DNA from: Desulfurivibrio alkaliphilus AHT 2
GTDB lineage: Bacteria; Desulfobacterota; Desulfobulbia; Desulfobulbales; Desulfurivibrionaceae
Direction of reading: 5' to 3'
Assembly: GCF_000092205.1 (NCBI RefSeq)
Contig: NC_014216.1
Coordinates: forward strand, 1,679,742 to 1,743,741
DNA: 64,000 nt
Shown one piece after another: positions 1-9,317 of this stretch. Positions within the stretch are counted from its first letter, which is position 1. Every line of letters starts with the position of its first letter. The notes below the pieces were generated by a model. The model worked only from the letters and a program-made list of their open reading frames with translations, had not been told where the DNA came from and searched no databases. The translations under genes were made by a program, and so were the position numbers.

Positions 1-395
1 GGATTGTTGTGCTTGAGAATCACCGCCGCCGGCCGGTCCATCAGGTACTTGATGATATTGAGGCCGTTGTCGATGTCGGTGAGGTTGATCTTACCCGGAT
101 GCTTGCCCACCTGCAGCATGTCGGCGGCCTTGATACCGCTGACCAGGCCATGGCCCGGCTCGATAAAGCGGCAATCGCCCAGGGTCAGGTTACCACCCAC
201 CAACTCATAGAGGGCCGCCTCCTGATCGGGGTTTTCGCCGTAGCGAATGCCGCGCTCTTCCACCGTACCGTCATCCTGGGTCAGCTTCCAGGTGCGTTTG
301 CGGTAAACCATGGTCTGGTCACCGAAGGTGATGGTCATGTCCATGGGGAAGTGATCGCCCAGGATGGTGGTGTACATCTTTTTCAGATCAGCCAT
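1..395 (-). CDS. AICAR transformylase-like protein (PurH-type), N-terminal part, runs off the window
   Basis: The 131 residues visible here belong to the AICAR formyltransferase half of PurH, which formylates AICAR in purine synthesis. The motif GIRYGENPDQEA lies at residues 49-60, and AAVILKHN near residue 123 carries the Lys-His pair expected at the transformylase active site. The protein begins directly in this domain, so the usual N-terminal IMP cyclohydrolase domain is absent and this is a stand-alone form. The ATG at 395 follows a good AAAAGGAGT ribosome site. The C-terminus lies beyond base 1. The gene is downstream of thiH with a 143-base gap. Family assignment is confident; which partner supplies cyclohydrolase activity cannot be seen. 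Confidence 0.8.
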   Translation of the reverse strand, partial: MADLKKMYTTILGDHFPMDMTITFGDQTMVYRKRTWKLTQDDGTVEERGIRYGENPDQEAALYELVGGNLTLGDCRFIEPGHGLVSGIKAADMLQVGKHPGKINLTDIDNGLNIIKYLMDRPAAVILKHNN

Positions 396-538
396 TGCTC
401 GACTCCTTTTTATTTATATGATGAAAGGGGCATAAGCGACAAAGCGAAGTTAAGTTGGAGGCCGCTGTTTTTTGTGCAGCGCCGACAAGTTTTAGCAAAG
501 AATCAAGCGCATGGCAAGCTTATCCGGCCCTGGCCCGG

Positions 539-1681
539 TTACTGCTGAGAGCCGGCTTGCTGGAACACCGCATCCCAGTCTTTGCGGACCGGATCGAAGC
601 CCTTGGCCCGAATGGCGGCGGCCACCTCTTCGATGCTGCGCGAATCGCCAATGGAAAATTGCTCGCCGGTGGCGCCGGTATCGCCGTAGCCGCCGGGAAT
701 GGTGCAGGAGCCAGCGGAATAACGTGTTGGGGCAAGGCCGATCATGCCGTCCCGGAAACGGACCTCCTCGCGGGTGGAGAGCACCAGCCCCACATCCTCG
801 TCAAAAAGGCGCAGGGCAAACAGCAGTTGGCTGAGATTTTTTTCACTGACCGGTACCAACGGGGCGAAGCCGCCGGCGGCCGGGCGCAGGCGAGGAAAGG
901 AAATGGTTACCGCCGTGCGCCAGGCCAGCTTGCGCAGATAAGCCAGGTGTAACCCCAGCGCCAGCCCCTCGGCTCGCCAGTCGGCCAGGCCCAGCAGAGC
1001 CCCCAGGCCGACTTCGCGCATACCGGCCAGGGCCACCCGGGCGGGAATCTCCAGCCGGCGATCGTAGTCGGCTTTAAGGCCGGCGATATGAACCTGGTCG
1101 TAGGTGCGCCGATCGTAGGTTTCCTGGTAAACCGCCACCCCGGTGATCCCGGCGGCAAAGAGCCGGGCGTACTCATCCCTGGTCAGGGGTTGCACTTCAA
1201 TGGCGATGGAGGCAAAGCGGTGGCGTAGGCGAGTGGCCAGTTCGGCCAGATAGTCGACCCCCAGCCGGGCCGGCGCCTCACCGGCTACCAGCAGGATATG
1301 GCTGAACCCTCGGCGGGCCAGGATAAGGGCCTCTTTTTCCGCCTCTTCCAGGGCCAACACCCGTCGCTCAATACGGTTTTCCACCGAAAACCCGCAGTAA
1401 AGGCAGCGGTTGGCACAGAAGCTGGAAAGATAAAGCGGGGCGTAAAGCTGGATCACCCGGCCGAAACGCTGCCGGGTCAAACGTCCGGCCAGGTCTGCCA
1501 TTTCCGCCAGGCGGGGTTCGGCCGCCGCTGAGAGCAGGGCCGCCAGATCTGTGTCACTGCGGCGGGGCCGGCGCAAGGCCCGTTCCACGTCGGCCGGCGT
1601 ACTGGCGGCAATGCGGGCTTGCAGTTGGCTGAACTCGGGAAGGCGGAAAGGCGGCACAGCTTGGCCGGTAACGTTATTCAT
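539..1681 (-). CDS. thiH: 2-iminoacetate synthase ThiH
   Basis: A radical SAM enzyme of about 380 residues that cleaves tyrosine to dehydroglycine (2-iminoacetate) for the thiazole ring of thiamine. The cluster motif CANRCLYC, with cysteines near residues 89, 93 and 96, binds the 4Fe-4S cluster. The following [21 protein letters not shown] segment is typical of the family. I chose the ATG at 1681 (MNNVTG) because it overlaps the thiG stop by a few bases. The longer open frame to 1789 would run through thiG and starts with low-complexity sequence. The anaerobic tyrosine-dependent route, rather than glycine oxidase ThiO, fits a strict anaerobe. Confidence 0.93.
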   Translation of the reverse strand: MNNVTGQAVPPFRLPEFSQLQARIAASTPADVERALRRPRRSDTDLAALLSAAAEPRLAEMADLAGRLTRQRFGRVIQLYAPLYLSSFCANRCLYCGFSVENRIERRVLALEEAEKEALILARRGFSHILLVAGEAPARLGVDYLAELATRLRHRFASIAIEVQPLTRDEYARLFAAGITGVAVYQETYDRRTYDQVHIAGLKADYDRRLEIPARVALAGMREVGLGALLGLADWRAEGLALGLHLAYLRKLAWRTAVTISFPRLRPAAGGFAPLVPVSEKNLSQLLFALRLFDEDVGLVLSTREEVRFRDGMIGLAPTRYSAGSCTIPGGYGDTGATGEQFSIGDSRSIEEVAAAIRAKGFDPVRKDWDAVFQQAGSQQ

Positions 1682-2447
1682 CACGTAAGAAATCAAGCCC
1701 CTGCACAGGGGAAGAGGCCTCGGCCTGTGACCGACGCTCGCCCGGGCCGGCCTCATAGGCCAGGCGTCCGGCATCAACGGCGGCGGCAAAGGCCCGGGCC
1801 ATCATTACCGGGTCGGAGGCCACCGCAATAGCCGTGTTGACCAACACCGCGTCGGCCCCCAGCTCCATGGCCTCGGCGGCGTGGGAAGGCAGCCCCAAGC
1901 CGGCATCCACCACCACCGGTACCCTGGCCTGCTCGATGATAATCTCCACCTGCAACCGGGTTTGCAGTCCCTGGTTGGTGCCGATGGGTGATCCCAGAGG
2001 CATCACCGCCGCCGCCCCAACATCTTGCAGACGCAGGGCCAGGATGGGATCAGCGTTTATGTAGGGCAGCACCACAAAGCCGTCGGCCACCAGTTGCTCG
2101 GTGGCCTTGAGGGTCTCCACCGGATCGGGCAACAGCGTGCGGGGGTCGGGGGTAACTTCCAGTTTCAACCAGTTGGTTCCCCCCACCGCCCGGGCCAGTT
2201 TGGCCAGGCGCACGGCCTCGGCGGCATCACGGGCACCCGAGGTGTTGGGAAGGAAAAAGAAGCGCTCCCGATCGAGTACGCTCATAATATCATCGGCAGG
2301 GTCAGCCAGGTCCACCCGGCGCAGAGCCACGGTTACCATTTCGCTGCCGGAGGCCTCAAGGGCCGCCCTCATCACGGCGGCCGAAGAGAACTTGCCGGTG
2401 CCGGTGAAAAGCCGGGAGCGAAAATTCCGGCCGGCAATGTTCAACAT
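1674..2447 (-). CDS. thiG: thiazole synthase ThiG
   Basis: Thiazole synthase of 257 residues. It condenses deoxyxylulose 5-phosphate, dehydroglycine and sulfur from ThiS thiocarboxylate. The Schiff-base lysine is in NWLKLEV near residue 95. The phosphate-binding end of the TIM barrel is seen in [13 protein letters not shown] and [20 protein letters not shown]. The ATG at 2447 is preceded by GGAGGTTGAG and lies one base after the thiS stop region, so thiS, thiG and thiH are translationally coupled. An upstream in-frame start at 2465 would overlap thiS and lacks a ribosome site. Confidence 0.95.
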   Translation of the reverse strand: MLNIAGRNFRSRLFTGTGKFSSAAVMRAALEASGSEMVTVALRRVDLADPADDIMSVLDRERFFFLPNTSGARDAAEAVRLAKLARAVGGTNWLKLEVTPDPRTLLPDPVETLKATEQLVADGFVVLPYINADPILALRLQDVGAAAVMPLGSPIGTNQGLQTRLQVEIIIEQARVPVVVDAGLGLPSHAAEAMELGADAVLVNTAIAVASDPVMMARAFAAAVDAGRLAYEAGPGERRSQAEASSPVQGLDFLRDE

Positions 2448-2448
2448 C

Positions 2449-2670
2449 TCAACCTCCTCCCACAAAACGAATCAGTTCCAACCGCGCTCCGGCCGACAGT
2501 TCGGTTACCGCCAGTTCCTCCGGGTTGAGCACCCGGCCGTCGAGTTCCGCCGCCACTTGCTGCGGCTCCAATGCCAAATCGCGGATCAAGGTAGCCACCG
2601 TGCTGCCGGCGGCTACCTGGCGCGGCTGGCCGTTGCAGGTAATGGTGATGCGGTCGGTAGAATTATCCAT
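2449..2670 (-). CDS. thiS: sulfur carrier protein ThiS
   Basis: A ubiquitin-fold sulfur carrier of 73 residues ending in the required Gly-Gly (RFVGGG), which is adenylated and thiocarboxylated and delivers sulfur to ThiG. The beta-grasp pattern ([12 protein letters not shown], then a helix, then LNPEEL) fits the family. No adenylyltransferase gene (thiF or moeB type) is in the window. The ATG at 2670 has no clear ribosome site and sits only about 23 bases after a hairpin with a T tract, so it may depend on readthrough or on an unseen promoter. Confidence 0.9.
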   Translation of the reverse strand: MDNSTDRITITCNGQPRQVAAGSTVATLIRDLALEPQQVAAELDGRVLNPEELAVTELSAGARLELIRFVGGG

Positions 2671-2692
2671 CGGTTAACAGGGTTGATCTCGG

Positions 2693-2724
2693 TAAAAATA
2701 GACCTTCAGCCGGGCTGCTGAAGG
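2693..2724 (-). terminator. second hairpin with T tract downstream of rplQ
   Basis: On the minus strand an 8-base stem (CCTTCAGC / GCTGAAGG) with a 6-base loop is followed by TCTATTTTT. It is the second of two terminator-like hairpins between rplQ and thiS and ends just before the thiS start, so it could end ribosomal transcripts or act as an attenuator for thiSGH. No THI-box-like sequence is evident around it. Confidence 0.6.
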
Positions 2725-2738
2725 GTTAAGCCACAAAC

Positions 2739-2771
2739 AACAAAAGCCGGCAGTCTATGCCGGCTTTTGTT
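2739..2771 (-). terminator. intrinsic terminator after rplQ
   Basis: A perfect 14-base inverted repeat (AACAAAAGCCGGCA and its complement) with a 5-base loop, about 46 bases after the rplQ stop. The A/T edges of the stem give a T-rich end on either strand. It is the natural end of the ribosomal protein supercluster. Confidence 0.8.
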
Positions 2772-2816
2772 GCGATCTGGGGCAAGCTGGCTTGCCCTAT
2801 CCATGGCCGCTGGGGC

Positions 2817-3215
2817 TTATTCTGCCGCGGCGGCTTCTGATGCCTGGTCTTCCTTCTCCTGGTAATTCACCATTTCCAGGATCGCCATGGAAGCAGCATC
2901 GCCCACCCGTTGGCCGGTTCGGATAATCCGGGTGTAACCGCCGGCCCGCTCTTTATACTCCTGGCTCAGGGTATCAAAGAGTTTCGCCACCACTTTCTTG
3001 TCGCGAACCACCGCCAGAGCCTGCCGGCGGGCATGAAGATCGCCGCGCTTGCCCAGCGTGATCATCTTGTCGGCCACCTTGCGCACCTCCTTGGCCTTGG
3101 CAACCGTGGTAACGATCCGCTCATGCTGGAGCAGTGAAGTCACCATGTTGCGTATCATCGCTTGCCGGTGCGGGGTGGTACGAGAAAGGCGATTGCCGCT
3201 TTTTCTATGTCGCAT
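2817..3215 (-). CDS. rplQ: 50S ribosomal protein L17
   Basis: L17 of 132 residues, recognised from its start [20 protein letters not shown] and from [13 protein letters not shown]. It binds 23S rRNA near the exit tunnel. The C-terminus carries a short acidic, alanine-rich tail. It is the last gene of the alpha operon block after rpoA, and a strong terminator follows it. Confidence 0.97.
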   Translation of the reverse strand: MRHRKSGNRLSRTTPHRQAMIRNMVTSLLQHERIVTTVAKAKEVRKVADKMITLGKRGDLHARRQALAVVRDKKVVAKLFDTLSQEYKERAGGYTRIIRTGQRVGDAASMAILEMVNYQEKEDQASEAAAAE

Positions 3216-3341
3216 GATTATATCCTCACAAAGACCGCTTATAAATTCATTCCACTAATTCTTTCAGCAGACCCGTTCATCTGTTGATCCGGCCGGCTCA
3301 GTGTATGCGTTGAACCGTCTCGCGCCCTAACCTCAGAACGT

Positions 3342-4367
3342 TTACTCTTCTTCAGGCTCATCAGCTGGCGGTTCCCAGCCATCGATCTTCATACCCAGGT
3401 AGAGATCCATCTCGGAGAGCAGTTGCTTGATCTCGTTTAAAGACTTACGGCCGAAGTTCTTGGTTTTCAGCATCTCGGCCTCGGTCTTTTGCACCAGCTC
3501 GCCGATATGGCGAATCTCGGCGTTACGCAAACAGTTGGCCGAGCGTACCGAAAGCTCCAGATCCTCTACGCTGCGGTATAGATTCTCGTTGAGCTGGGGC
3601 TGCTCGCCGCTCTCTTTCTCCTTTTTCACCGGTACCACGGCACTCTCATCGAAGTTGATGAAGACCTGCATCTGCTCCTTGAGAATCTTGGCGGCATAGG
3701 CCAAGGCATCCTCGGGCAGGATGCTGCCGTCGGTGGTAATCTCCAGGGTAAGCTTGTCGTAGTCGGTCTGCTGACCGACCCGGGCCTGACTGGTGATTAC
3801 CCTAACGTTGCGGATGGGGGTAAAGACGGAATCCAGGGGAATCACGCCAATGGGCTGATCTTCACGCTTGTTGCGCTCCGCCGGCACATAACCCTTGCCC
3901 CAGTCAACTTCCAGTTCGGCATCAAACTTGCCGTCTCCGGTGATGGTGCAGATATGCTGTTCGGGGTTCATTACCTCAACCTGAGGATCGCCAATAATGT
4001 CGCCGGCGGTTACCACCCCTTTTTTCTTCTTCTCAATCCGAACCGTTTTGGCCTCGCCGGAGTGCAGGCGCAGGCGCACTTCTTTTAGGTTCAGAATAAT
4101 CTCGGTGGCGTCTTCCTTGATCCCCGGGATGGTGGAGAGTTCATGCAGCACCCCCTCAATTTTCACCGAGGTAATGGCCGCCCCACGAATGGACGACAGC
4201 AGAATCCGCCGCAGGGAGTTGCCGATGGTGGTGGCAAAGCCACGCTCCAGCGGCTGACAGATAAATTTTCCGAAGCTTGCAGTATGGGTATCCTGGTCAA
4301 CCTCAAGCTTTTCCGGAAAAATCAGGTCATGCCAGTTGCGATAAAATGTATCGTTCTCTTTCGTCAT
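3342..4367 (-). CDS. rpoA: RNA polymerase alpha subunit
   Basis: Alpha subunit of 341 residues, close to the usual length. The N-terminal dimerisation domain includes [26 protein letters not shown], which makes the assembly contacts. A linker follows, then a C-terminal domain with [23 protein letters not shown] and [11 protein letters not shown] for UP-element and activator contacts. It lies between rpsD and rplQ as in the classic alpha operon, with a 126-base gap to rplQ in which I see no gene. Confidence 0.98.
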   Translation of the reverse strand: MTKENDTFYRNWHDLIFPEKLEVDQDTHTASFGKFICQPLERGFATTIGNSLRRILLSSIRGAAITSVKIEGVLHELSTIPGIKEDATEIILNLKEVRLRLHSGEAKTVRIEKKKKGVVTAGDIIGDPQVEVMNPEQHICTITGDGKFDAELEVDWGKGYVPAERNKREDQPIGVIPLDSVFTPIRNVRVITSQARVGQQTDYDKLTLEITTDGSILPEDALAYAAKILKEQMQVFINFDESAVVPVKKEKESGEQPQLNENLYRSVEDLELSVRSANCLRNAEIRHIGELVQKTEAEMLKTKNFGRKSLNEIKQLLSEMDLYLGMKIDGWEPPADEPEEE

Positions 4368-4419
4368 TTCAGTCCTGCTCTTCCCTGGCTGAGATTAGAA
4401 GGGGTCGGCTGGTCAGCAA

Positions 4420-5049
4420 TTACTTGGAGTAAAGCTCGACAATCAGCTGCTCTTGAATCGGCATGGTCAGTTCCTGACGATCCGGAGCGCTTTTAACCGT
4501 GCCGCTGAAGGCATCCTGGTTGAGTTCCAACCAGGTAGGCACCCCACGCCGGGCCACGGCGGCCAGGCTTTCCTTGATGGCTTCCACCTCTCGGGATTTT
4601 TCCCGCAGGGTGATTACATCGCCAACCTTGACCTGCAGGGAGGGAATATTGACCTTGCGACCGTTGAGCAAAAAGTGATTATGCCGCACCAGATGACGGG
4701 CCTGATTACGGGAGGCAGCAAAGCCCAGCCGGTAGACCACATTATCCAGCCGGGATTCCAGCATCTGCAGCAAAATCTCACCAGTTACCCCACGGCGGCG
4801 CTCAGCCTCATCGAAGTAACGGCGAAACTGATCTTCCAGCATGCCGTAAATCCGTTTTACTTTCTGTTTCTCGCGCAGCTGCAGAGCATAGTCGGACACC
4901 TTCCGCAAACGCGCCTGGCCGTGTTGGCCGGGAGCATAAGACCGGCGTTCAAACGAGCACTTGTCGGAGTAACAGCGGTCTCCTTTCAAAAAGAGCTTCA
5001 ATTTTTCCCGCCGACACTGCCGGCAAACCGCACCTGTATATCTGGCCAC
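4420..5049 (-). CDS. rpsD: 30S ribosomal protein S4
   Basis: S4 of 209 residues, which starts 16S rRNA assembly and in other bacteria represses the alpha operon. The N-terminus carries four cysteines (C9, C12, C26, C31), the zinc-binding form. The S4 RNA-binding domain is seen in [42 protein letters not shown]. The 220-base gap to rpsK holds a palindromic repeat (5161-5270). Confidence 0.97.
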   Translation of the reverse strand: MARYTGAVCRQCRREKLKLFLKGDRCYSDKCSFERRSYAPGQHGQARLRKVSDYALQLREKQKVKRIYGMLEDQFRRYFDEAERRRGVTGEILLQMLESRLDNVVYRLGFAASRNQARHLVRHNHFLLNGRKVNIPSLQVKVGDVITLREKSREVEAIKESLAAVARRGVPTWLELNQDAFSGTVKSAPDRQELTMPIQEQLIVELYSK

Positions 5050-5160
5050 TTTGTTTCTCCTAAGCTTACGTCTTAGTAATACTGAATAATCTCAAATCTT
5101 CGACAACGCCAACCCAGCATCCATTGCCAACCCAGTTAGCACCCGGTCGCTCACTGTGGA

Positions 5161-5270
5161 GTAAAAGCTGTTGCAGCAGTGCAAATACGGGCAAGCGGTC
5201 CGGCGCCGCGTACCTCAGGTACGCAAGCCGGGCCGATCGCCCGATGTTGCGCTGCTGCAGCAGCTTTTAC
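5161..5270. repeat. palindromic repeat element, copy A (rpsK-rpsD)
   Basis: A 110-base near-palindrome with perfect 10-base outer arms (GTAAAAGCTG / CAGCTTTTAC), further pairing inside (GCAGCAG-type segments) and a core with GCGTACCTCAGGTACGC. The core matches copies B to E, while the outer arms are unlike theirs but match each other. On the coding strand the element begins at the last base of the rpsK stop codon TAG. Core orientation is the same as copy D and opposite to B, C, E and F. Confidence 0.85.
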
Positions 5271-5662
5271 TAGACGCGACGTCGTTTGGGGGGCTTGCAC
5301 CCGTTATGGGGCAGGGTGGTCATGTCGCGGATATAGTTAACCTCAATCCCCGCCACCTGCAGGGCACGAATCGCCGATTCGCGGCCCGGCCCCGGACCGT
5401 TGACCCGCACTTCAACCTTACGCAACCCGTGCTCCTGGGCCTTTTTCACCGCGGTTTCCACCGCGTTCTGGGCTGCAAAAGGAGTGCTCTTGCGCGATCC
5501 CTTAAAGCCAAGGCAGCCGGAACTGCACCAGGAAATCACGTTACCACGCTGGTCGGCAAAGGTAACGATGGTGTTGTTGAAGGTTGATTTAATAAAGCAG
5601 ATCCCCTCGGGGATATTTTTCTTGTCCCTTTTCTTCGGACGCGCGGTTTTGGGCTTAGCCAT
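5270..5662 (-). CDS. rpsK: 30S ribosomal protein S11
   Basis: S11 of 130 residues. The motifs [34 protein letters not shown] and [17 protein letters not shown] are diagnostic. It binds the 16S platform. The C-terminus [12 protein letters not shown] is standard, so the repeat at the stop codon has not altered the protein. The ATG at 5662 has CAGGAG upstream. Confidence 0.97.
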   Translation of the reverse strand: MAKPKTARPKKRDKKNIPEGICFIKSTFNNTIVTFADQRGNVISWCSSGCLGFKGSRKSTPFAAQNAVETAVKKAQEHGLRKVEVRVNGPGPGRESAIRALQVAGIEVNYIRDMTTLPHNGCKPPKRRRV

Positions 5663-5698
5663 TGCTGCTCCTGATTACGTTCCTTTTGATCTTACCTG

Positions 5699-6067
5699 CT
5701 ACTTCTTGGTCTTGACCGCAGCGCGACGAGGTCCTTTACGGGTCCGCGCGTTGGTACTGGTCCGCTGGCCGCGGCATGGCAGACCTTTACGGTGACGCAA
5801 CCCACGGTAACATCCCAGGTCCATCAACCGCTTGATATCCATCCCGACCTCACGACGACGATCACCTTCAACAACATAATCCTCTTCGATAATCCGCCGT
5901 ACTTCGGCGACCTCGTTATCGGTCAATTCGTCGCTGTTACGATCGTAGGGCAGTTTGGCCAGATCCAGGATCCTGCGGGCGGAAGGACGGCCGATCCCGT
6001 AAATGTAGGTCAGCGCCACTTCCATGTGCTTGTTTTTGGGAATATCAACACCAGCTATACGTGCCAA
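5699..6067 (-). CDS. rpsM: 30S ribosomal protein S13
   Basis: S13 of 122 residues, recognised from [26 protein letters not shown] and the basic tail [24 protein letters not shown]. It contacts the head of 16S rRNA and the P-site tRNA. It heads the rpsM-rpsK-rpsD-rpoA-rplQ block, just after rpmJ. Confidence 0.97.
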   Translation of the reverse strand: MARIAGVDIPKNKHMEVALTYIYGIGRPSARRILDLAKLPYDRNSDELTDNEVAEVRRIIEEDYVVEGDRRREVGMDIKRLMDLGCYRGLRHRKGLPCRGQRTSTNARTRKGPRRAAVKTKK

Positions 6068-6090
6068 GGTTTTCCTCCGTTACCAAAAAA

Positions 6091-6204
6091 TTATCCCTGA
6101 CGCTGCTTGTGCTTCTTGATCTTACAAGAAACCCGCAATACGCCTTTGCGTTTGAAGACTCGGCATTCGCTGCATATCTTTTTGACGGAAGCCTGAACTT
6201 TCAT
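6091..6204 (-). CDS. rpmJ: 50S ribosomal protein L36
   Basis: A 37-residue protein starting [20 protein letters not shown] and ending [10 protein letters not shown], which is L36. Cysteines at 11, 14 and 27 with the later histidine form the zinc knot of the C+ type. It lies between infA and rpsM, the standard place. Confidence 0.95.
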   Translation of the reverse strand: MKVQASVKKICSECRVFKRKGVLRVSCKIKKHKQRQG

Positions 6205-6230
6205 GACCGCACCTCGTAAAGTTAACCAAC

Positions 6231-6458
6231 CTATCGCTTGTTCTTGGAGCGAAAGGTCACCCGACCGCGGGTCAGATCATAGGGAGAAAGCTCCACCGTG
6301 ACCCGATCACCGGGCAGTATTTTAATGAAATGCATTCGCATTTTACCAGATATATGGGCCAGCACCCGATGACCGTTGTCCAGTTCAACGCGAAACATGG
6401 CGTTGGGCAACGGCTCGATGATGGTCCCTTCGACCGTAATCGGTTCTTCCTTCGACAT
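6231..6458 (-). CDS. infA: translation initiation factor IF-1
   Basis: IF-1 of 75 residues, an OB-fold protein that binds the ribosomal A site during initiation. The motifs [35 protein letters not shown] and [21 protein letters not shown] are diagnostic. The ATG at 6458 ([11 protein letters not shown]) is chosen over an upstream in-frame start at 6500, which adds 14 residues not found in the family. Confidence 0.96.
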   Translation of the reverse strand: MSKEEPITVEGTIIEPLPNAMFRVELDNGHRVLAHISGKMRMHFIKILPGDRVTVELSPYDLTRGRVTFRSKNKR

Positions 6459-6571
6459 AACTATCTGTCTACTCCGCAGGCCGACATCAGCGGTCGGCAA
6501 ATTGAAAATTTGGCACTATACTCTAAATAAAAAAAAATGCCGCTTATTTTTTGCAACCTGCCCGCCGGGAC

Positions 6572-7330
6572 TCATAAAGTACTTAGTACCCGCGGGCCAT
6601 TATCGGTCACTGCCACCGAATGTTCAAAGTGGGCCGAGAATTTCCGGTCCGTAGTAATAACCGTCCAGCCATCGGAGAGTATCTTAACGTCCGCAGTGCC
6701 CATGTTAACCATGGGTTCAATGGCCAACACCATGCCCGCCACCAGGCGGGGTGAGCCGTTGCTGCGCACGTAGTTAGGTATTTCCGGCGGTTCGTGCAAC
6801 TGGCTGCCGATCCCGTGGCCGACAAACTGGCGCACCACCGAAAACCCCTGCTCTTCCACGTAGTCCTGGACAGCCCGCGAAATGTCATTGATTCGCTTGC
6901 CTACCTGGACCTGGGCTATGGCACGCTCCAGCGATTCCTGGGTAACCAGCAGCAACTCCCTGACCCGGGAGGATACTTCCCCCACCGGCACGGTGATGGC
7001 GGCATCGCCGTAGAAGCCCTGCCATTTCACGCCAAAGTCGATGCTGACAATGTCCCCCTCCCGCAAAGTAACTTTGGGTGAGGGAATGCCATGCACCACC
7101 TGTTCATTGACCGATACACAGAGGCTACCGGGAAAGCCGCGATAGCCCTTGAATGCCGGCACTCCTCCGCGGCCGCGGGCATATTCTTCGGCCCAGGCGT
7201 CAAGCTGGGCCGTGCTCACCCCAGGCTTAATCCGTTCCCGGAGCATGGCCAGGGCACCGGCCACAATCCGATTGGCCTCCGCCATGATCTCAATTTCCGC
7301 CGCCGACTTCAGGACCGCCGCTTTTGCCAT
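6572..7330 (-). CDS. map: type I methionine aminopeptidase
   Basis: Removes the N-terminal methionine from new proteins. At 252 residues it is the short bacterial type. Metal ligands appear in DFGVKWQGFYGDAA (the two Asp), in GHGIGSQLHEPP (His) and in the two later Glu of GMVLAIEPMV and the C-terminal region. The ATG at 7330 (MAKAAVL) is preferred to the TTG at 7333. It follows secY closely, as in many spc operons. Confidence 0.96.
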   Translation of the reverse strand: MAKAAVLKSAAEIEIMAEANRIVAGALAMLRERIKPGVSTAQLDAWAEEYARGRGGVPAFKGYRGFPGSLCVSVNEQVVHGIPSPKVTLREGDIVSIDFGVKWQGFYGDAAITVPVGEVSSRVRELLLVTQESLERAIAQVQVGKRINDISRAVQDYVEEQGFSVVRQFVGHGIGSQLHEPPEIPNYVRSNGSPRLVAGMVLAIEPMVNMGTADVKILSDGWTVITTDRKFSAHFEHSVAVTDNGPRVLSTL

Positions 7331-7345
7331 CAATCGACCGCCCCG

Positions 7346-8650
7346 TTAACGCCTTCCTTTGAAACGGCCCTGCTTGAGGAAACCATCGTAATTACGCATC
7401 ATGGTATGAGATTCAATCTGCCCGATGGTGTCGATGGAAACCACCACTACAATGAGCAGGGCCGTACCGCCGAAGTAAAAGGGGACGTTGAATTCGTTGA
7501 TCAATACCGTCGGCAATACGCAGATGGCACTCATGTAAGCCGCCCCGACCACGGTCAGGCGGGTAATCACCTTGTCCAGGAAATCAGCGGTCTTCTTGCC
7601 GGGCCTGACCCCGGGGACAAAGCCACCATTACGCTTCAGATTATCCGCCACATCGACGGGATTAAAAGTCACCGCCACATAGAAAAAGCAGAAGAAAATC
7701 AAAAAAACGACAAAAACCACCGTATGCGGCAGGCTCCCCCAGGCCATGAAGGCACTGGCCCGCTGCACCCAGTCGATGTGAATAAAGTTCCCCATGGTTT
7801 CCGGAAACATCATCAGCGAGGAGGCAAAAATTGCCGGAATAACCCCGGCCATGTTCACTTTCAGCGGCAGATGCGACTGCTGGCCGCCGTACATCCGGCG
7901 ACCGACCATACGTTTGGCGTACTGCACCGGAATCCGCCGCTGGGCGGTTTCCACAAAGACTATGAAGCCGGTAACCGCCAGCACCATAACCAGCAGCAGG
8001 GGCAGAAATACCATGGGCAATTCGCCGGTGCCGGCCATCTGGAAGGTGTTGGCGATGGCGGCGGGCATACTGGCCAGAATCCCGGCGTAGATAATCAGCG
8101 AGATGCCGTTGCCGATCCCCCGCTCGGTCATCTGTTCACCCAGCCACATGACAAAGGCGGTGCCACAGGTCAGGGTAATCATGGTCGTCAGCCGAAATCC
8201 CCAGCCCGGCTCAATGACGATGGGAAGTTCGCCCGGAGCGGTCATCCCTTCCAGGCCGATACTGATGATTATCCCCTGGATCATGGCCAGGCCGATGGTG
8301 GCATAACGGGTGTACTGGGTGATCTTCTGCCGGCCGGACTCCCCTTCCTTCTTCAGGGCCTCCAGGTAGGGCACCACCACGGTGAGCAGCTGAAAGATAA
8401 TGGAGGCACTGATATAGGGCATGATCCCCAGGGCAAAGATGGAAAAGTTTTCCAAAGCCCCACCGGAGAACATGTTGAACATATCAAACAGTCCACCGAC
8501 CTGCTCAAAAAAAGCAGTTATCGCCTCGCCGTTGACCCCGGGCGTGGGCACTTGCACCCCGGCCCGATATACCGCGAGCATGGCCAGCGTAAAGAAAATT
8601 CTCCGGCGCAGCTCCGGAATTCCGGCGGCACTACCAACACCTGCCTGCAT
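7346..8650 (-). CDS. secY: preprotein translocase subunit SecY
   Basis: The 434-residue channel of the Sec translocon. Ten hydrophobic segments are visible, from RRRIFFTLAMLAVYRAGV to YMSAICVLPTVLI and FYFGGTALLIVVVV. FNPVDVADNLKRNGGFVPGVRPGKKT is the conserved cytosolic loop. The N-terminus (MQAGVGSAAGIPELRRRIF) is close to the usual form, and GAGGGGTAATTA precedes the ATG. It lies directly after rplO; its partner secE is at 35127. Confidence 0.97.
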   Translation of the reverse strand: MQAGVGSAAGIPELRRRIFFTLAMLAVYRAGVQVPTPGVNGEAITAFFEQVGGLFDMFNMFSGGALENFSIFALGIMPYISASIIFQLLTVVVPYLEALKKEGESGRQKITQYTRYATIGLAMIQGIIISIGLEGMTAPGELPIVIEPGWGFRLTTMITLTCGTAFVMWLGEQMTERGIGNGISLIIYAGILASMPAAIANTFQMAGTGELPMVFLPLLLVMVLAVTGFIVFVETAQRRIPVQYAKRMVGRRMYGGQQSHLPLKVNMAGVIPAIFASSLMMFPETMGNFIHIDWVQRASAFMAWGSLPHTVVFVVFLIFFCFFYVAVTFNPVDVADNLKRNGGFVPGVRPGKKTADFLDKVITRLTVVGAAYMSAICVLPTVLINEFNVPFYFGGTALLIVVVVSIDTIGQIESHTMMRNYDGFLKQGRFKGRR

Positions 8651-8660
8651 TAATTACCCC

Positions 8661-9107
8661 TCAGGCCGCAGCGGTTACCGAACCGCCGGCGGCTTCAATT
8701 TTACTGCGGGCAGAGTCGCTGACTTTGTCCACACTAACCTGCAACGCCACGGTCAACTCACCGTCACCCAGGATCTTGATCCCCTGCTCCTTGGCCGAAA
8801 CCAGCCCGGCAGCCACCAGGGCGGCGCGGTCAACCTGAGCATTGGCTTCAAACCGATTCAGGTCCTGCACGTTGACTACGGCGTAAACCTTGCGAAAGGG
8901 ATTGCGGAAGCCGCGTTTGGGGATTCGCCGCTGCAGGGGCATCTGGCCGCCTTCAAAACCTGGCTTGATGCCGCTGCCGGAACGGGCCTTGTAGCCTTTA
9001 TGACCCCGGCCGGAGGTCTTACCATGGCCGGTGCCGGGTCCGCGACCCACCCGCTTCTTGGGTTTACGAGAGCCGGGATGGGGTGAAAGATTGCTCAAAT
9101 TCAACAT
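8661..9107 (-). CDS. rplO: 50S ribosomal protein L15
   Basis: L15 of 148 residues. The glycine-rich basic N-terminus (RVGRGPGTGHGKTSGRGHKG) and GGQMPLQRRIPKRGFRN are diagnostic. Its ATG at 9107 overlaps the rpmD stop, giving tight coupling. Confidence 0.97.
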   Translation of the reverse strand: MLNLSNLSPHPGSRKPKKRVGRGPGTGHGKTSGRGHKGYKARSGSGIKPGFEGGQMPLQRRIPKRGFRNPFRKVYAVVNVQDLNRFEANAQVDRAALVAAGLVSAKEQGIKILGDGELTVALQVSVDKVSDSARSKIEAAGGSVTAAA

Positions 9108-9292
9108 TATATTTCCTCCACGTCCACCAGATGACGGACCTTGGCGACCATGCCCCGAATCTCCGGAGTATCCTTGCGGATCATGGTCTTGTGGGTTCTG
9201 GTTAAACCGAGACCGGTCAGGGTCTGACGAATTTTGTCGGTGCTGCCGATGGCGCTTTTGCGCAAGGTCAGCTTAAGTTCATTTCCAGCCAT
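9107..9292 (-). CDS. rpmD: 50S ribosomal protein L30
   Basis: L30 of 61 residues, with LKLTLRKSAIGSTDKIRQTL and GLTRTHKTMIRKDTPEIRGMV typical of the short bacterial form. It overlaps rplO downstream by one base and follows rpsE by 25 bases. Confidence 0.95.
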   Translation of the reverse strand: MAGNELKLTLRKSAIGSTDKIRQTLTGLGLTRTHKTMIRKDTPEIRGMVAKVRHLVDVEEI

Positions 9293-9317
9293 GATTTACC
9301 TCGGCCTCGCTCTAATC

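Noticed and set aside
413-442. TTGTCG-18-TATAAA as a promoter for the AICAR transformylase gene
   Set aside because: Transcription would begin within the ribosome site, leaving no leader. Readthrough from thiH is more likely.
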